A DNA stretch of 64,000 nt from Gemmatimonadota bacterium. Its GTDB lineage: Bacteria; Gemmatimonadota; Gemmatimonadetes; Gemmatimonadales; Gemmatimonadaceae. The stretch spans positions 135,185 through 199,184 of the forward strand of contig PLCA01000008.1 in the NCBI GenBank assembly GCA_003134685.1. The letters run 5' to 3'. The position numbers were made by a program, and so were the translations under genes. Shown here in pieces: positions 62,688 through 64,000 of this stretch; the first letter of the stretch is position 1; every line of letters starts with the position of its first letter. Below the pieces are notes generated by a model. That model worked only from the letters and a program-made list of their open reading frames with translations. It made no database searches and had not been told where the DNA came from.

Positions 62688-63018
62688 TGGGGGGCTTTGC
62701 CTTGAGCTCGCGCACAACTGCCAGGTATTCGGCGCGTATCTGCTCGAGTAGTTCAGCGTTCGACTCGAGCTGGCCCGTACGACCGGCCGTCTCAGCGTTG
62801 CTCAGGGCGGCCGCAAGAGATGTCGCGTGGATGGTGCCCGCGCCTGATTTGAACGCGTGTGCCGCGGTCGCGACCGCCTTGGCATCTTGATTTTTCGTCG
62901 CCTGCTCCAGAGCCGCGAAGCGCATCGGGGCATCTTCCACGAATGTGTCGAGCAGAGTTCCAATCATCTCCTCGACGCCGGCCTCGCGCAGCTCCGCGCG
63001 AAAGCGCTCGACATCCAC
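62677..63018 (-). CDS. HPt (histidine phosphotransfer) protein
   Basis: 113 residues, all helical. The phospho-His is His54 in VATAAHAFKSGAGTIHATSL. It should shuttle phosphate between receivers such as those of the hybrid kinase at 57698 and the ATPase-linked receiver at 60561. The gene end overlaps the ATPase gene start by about 11 bp, so they are translationally coupled. Confidence 0.9.
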   Translation of the reverse strand: MDVERFRAELREAGVEEMIGTLLDTFVEDAPMRFAALEQATKNQDAKAVATAAHAFKSGAGTIHATSLAAALSNAETAGRTGQLESNAELLEQIRAEYLAVVRELKAKPPNGN

Positions 63019-63540
63019 GTGCGGCGGTGGCTGCGCAGCTTTTGAGTCTGGTGAATCCGGCTGGGGCCGCGGCTTTGTAAGAATGGCGATGCCGTAATGG
63101 TGGGCGTCGCCAGCAGCGCGGAGAGAAGCATCGGCCGAGCATCTGGTGTGGTATTGCTCGGCTTTTGGTGATGCAAGAACTAATGGATTGTACCTAGCCC
63201 AGATGATCGGCGCAACTCAACGGAACGTATGTGAAGCCGCAACCTCTAGCAGGGAGGAGCTTGAATAATGAGCCCCCGTTTTCCTTTCCCGGGCTCGCAT
63301 CGTAGGAGTTAGTACCTAACACTTTTGGGTGATGGACTTCCTCACCCTCTGCCGTGATCGTTCGTTCAGATCTCCTCGCGCGCGCACGCGTAGCCTCTCC
63401 GCGCCTTTCGAAATCCTTGCCTTTCAGGTCTCGCCCGAGATCGATGAAATCTACGAGCGGACCTCCTTCCGAAAGATGGGGACGTCGTTCGCGCCGGCGT
63501 TGCTCCGTTCCGGCCATTTGAAAAAAAAAGGACAATCGAA
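63019..63540. other. Divergent intergenic region
   Basis: Separates the leftward HPt operon from the rightward KaiC-like gene. Open frames here on both strands lack protein-like features. A weak GAGCCC/GGGCTC hairpin lies near 63270-63296. A purine-rich site (AAAGGAC) precedes the KaiC start. No riboswitch is recognisable. Confidence 0.45.
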
Positions 63541-64000
63541 TGAAGCTCAACTCTCCGCACACCGTAGTGACAAAGATGCTCACCGGCATCCAGGGATTCG
63601 ACGAAATCACCGACGGTGGGCTGCCTCGCGGACGAACGACGCTGGTGATGGGTGGACCGGGTTGTGGAAAGACCGTGTTTGCACTTCAGTCGCTGGTCAC
63701 CGGAGCAACTCGAAGAAAGGAGGCGGGGATTTTCGTCGCCTTCGAGGAGAGCACGCGTCAAATCGTCGCCAATGCCGCCACGTTCGGCTGGGATCTTCCC
63801 GGCCTCGCAAAGAAGAAGCTCTTTTTCCTGGACGCGCAGCTCTCCCCAGACGTGGTGAAGGCCGGGGAATTCGATCTGGTCGGAATGCTCACCGTCCTTC
63901 AAGCCAAGGCCGAAGAGATTCGGGCAAAGTGGATCGTCTTCGACGGGATCGACGTGCTCTTGAGCCTGCTCGATGATTCGGTAGCGGAGCGTCGAGAAAT
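63541..64000 (+). CDS. KaiC-like RecA-family ATPase, N-terminal part
   Basis: Runs off the right edge; 153 residues are visible. MLTGIQGFDEITDGGLPRGR is the KaiC/RadA-like entry motif. Walker A GGPGCGKT is at residues 38-45. IFVAFEESTRQIVANAATFG and the Walker B strand KWIVFDGIDVLLSLLDD follow. KaiC-like proteins outside cyanobacteria often act in signalling with histidine kinases. Its neighbours here are a hybrid kinase, an HPt and a receiver-linked ATPase, which fits that. Confidence 0.9.

Noticed and set aside
63019..63540. Cyclic-di-GMP or other riboswitch ahead of the signalling genes
   Set aside because: No conserved riboswitch core could be found by eye; only weak hairpins.
63194..63610. 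Minus-strand frame across the start of the KaiC-like gene
   Set aside because: Overlaps the KaiC start and Walker region and has no recognisable features; the plus frame at 63541 is convincing.

Overview
The window is a high-GC bacterial chromosome segment of Gram-negative type: it encodes outer-membrane beta-barrels, tripartite RND efflux, SurA-like periplasmic chaperones and many lipoproteins. Gene content and style fit Gemmatimonadota or a close relative. That is an inference from gene families only; no rRNA or other firm taxonomic marker is present.

Layout. 1-8180 is housekeeping: two SurA-like peptidyl-prolyl isomerases, pdxA, a CorC/HlyC-type membrane protein convergent with and overlapping pdxA, a CDF zinc-type exporter, the typA GTPase, a very acidic small protein and a type IV pilin. 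At 8181 lies a complete tRNA-Ile(GAT) gene with its own promoter.

8256-23985 is the most unusual part. The 3' half of that tRNA, from the anticodon arm to the end, recurs as four head-to-tail direct repeats (12640, 13883, 15841, 23942). They divide the region into four units of about 4.4, 1.2, 2.0 and 8.1 kb. Each unit opens with a tRNA-type terminator. Most units also carry a pair of 8-bp direct repeats (TGTCCGTT-like) near each end, 13 bp apart at left ends and 10-12 bp apart at right ends. No recombinase gene is visible. I read this as a stacked array of integrase-less, tRNA-targeted cassettes. Cargo: an outer-membrane TPR/barrel protein with a polysaccharide deacetylase; a tiny membrane protein; a beta-lactamase-fold hydrolase; and a subtilase, a TonB-plug-like protein, a lipoprotein and a BlaI/BlaR1 pair divergent from a secreted metallopeptidase. 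Related end repeats without the tRNA piece (about 18020, 28191 and 32874) suggest the array once extended to about 33 kb. That stretch carries an MMPL exporter with a PaaK-like ligase, relics of a Tc/SpvB toxin and a DUF4337 protein, and an ACP-ketosynthase-oxoamine synthase operon that probably makes an amino-ketone or sphingoid-like lipid.

33097-43353 is a copper/silver-type resistance block: a Met/His/Cys-containing small protein, CusC-, CusB- and CusA-like efflux, a CopB-type P-ATPase and two CDF-family proteins, mostly with 4-bp overlaps. 43395-57594 holds ordinary metabolic, transport and stress genes: aldo/keto reductase, beta-hydroxyacid dehydrogenase, ABC exporter, GH16 glucanase, beta-propeller protein, vWA protein, DsbA-like and peroxiredoxin pair, alpha/beta hydrolase, nitronate monooxygenase, DUF2911 and an F420-type reductase. 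57698-64000 is a signalling cluster: an MHYT hybrid histidine kinase, a PilB/GspE ATPase fused to a receiver, an HPt protein and the start of a KaiC-like ATPase. Together they look like a phosphorelay feeding type IV pilus or secretion control.
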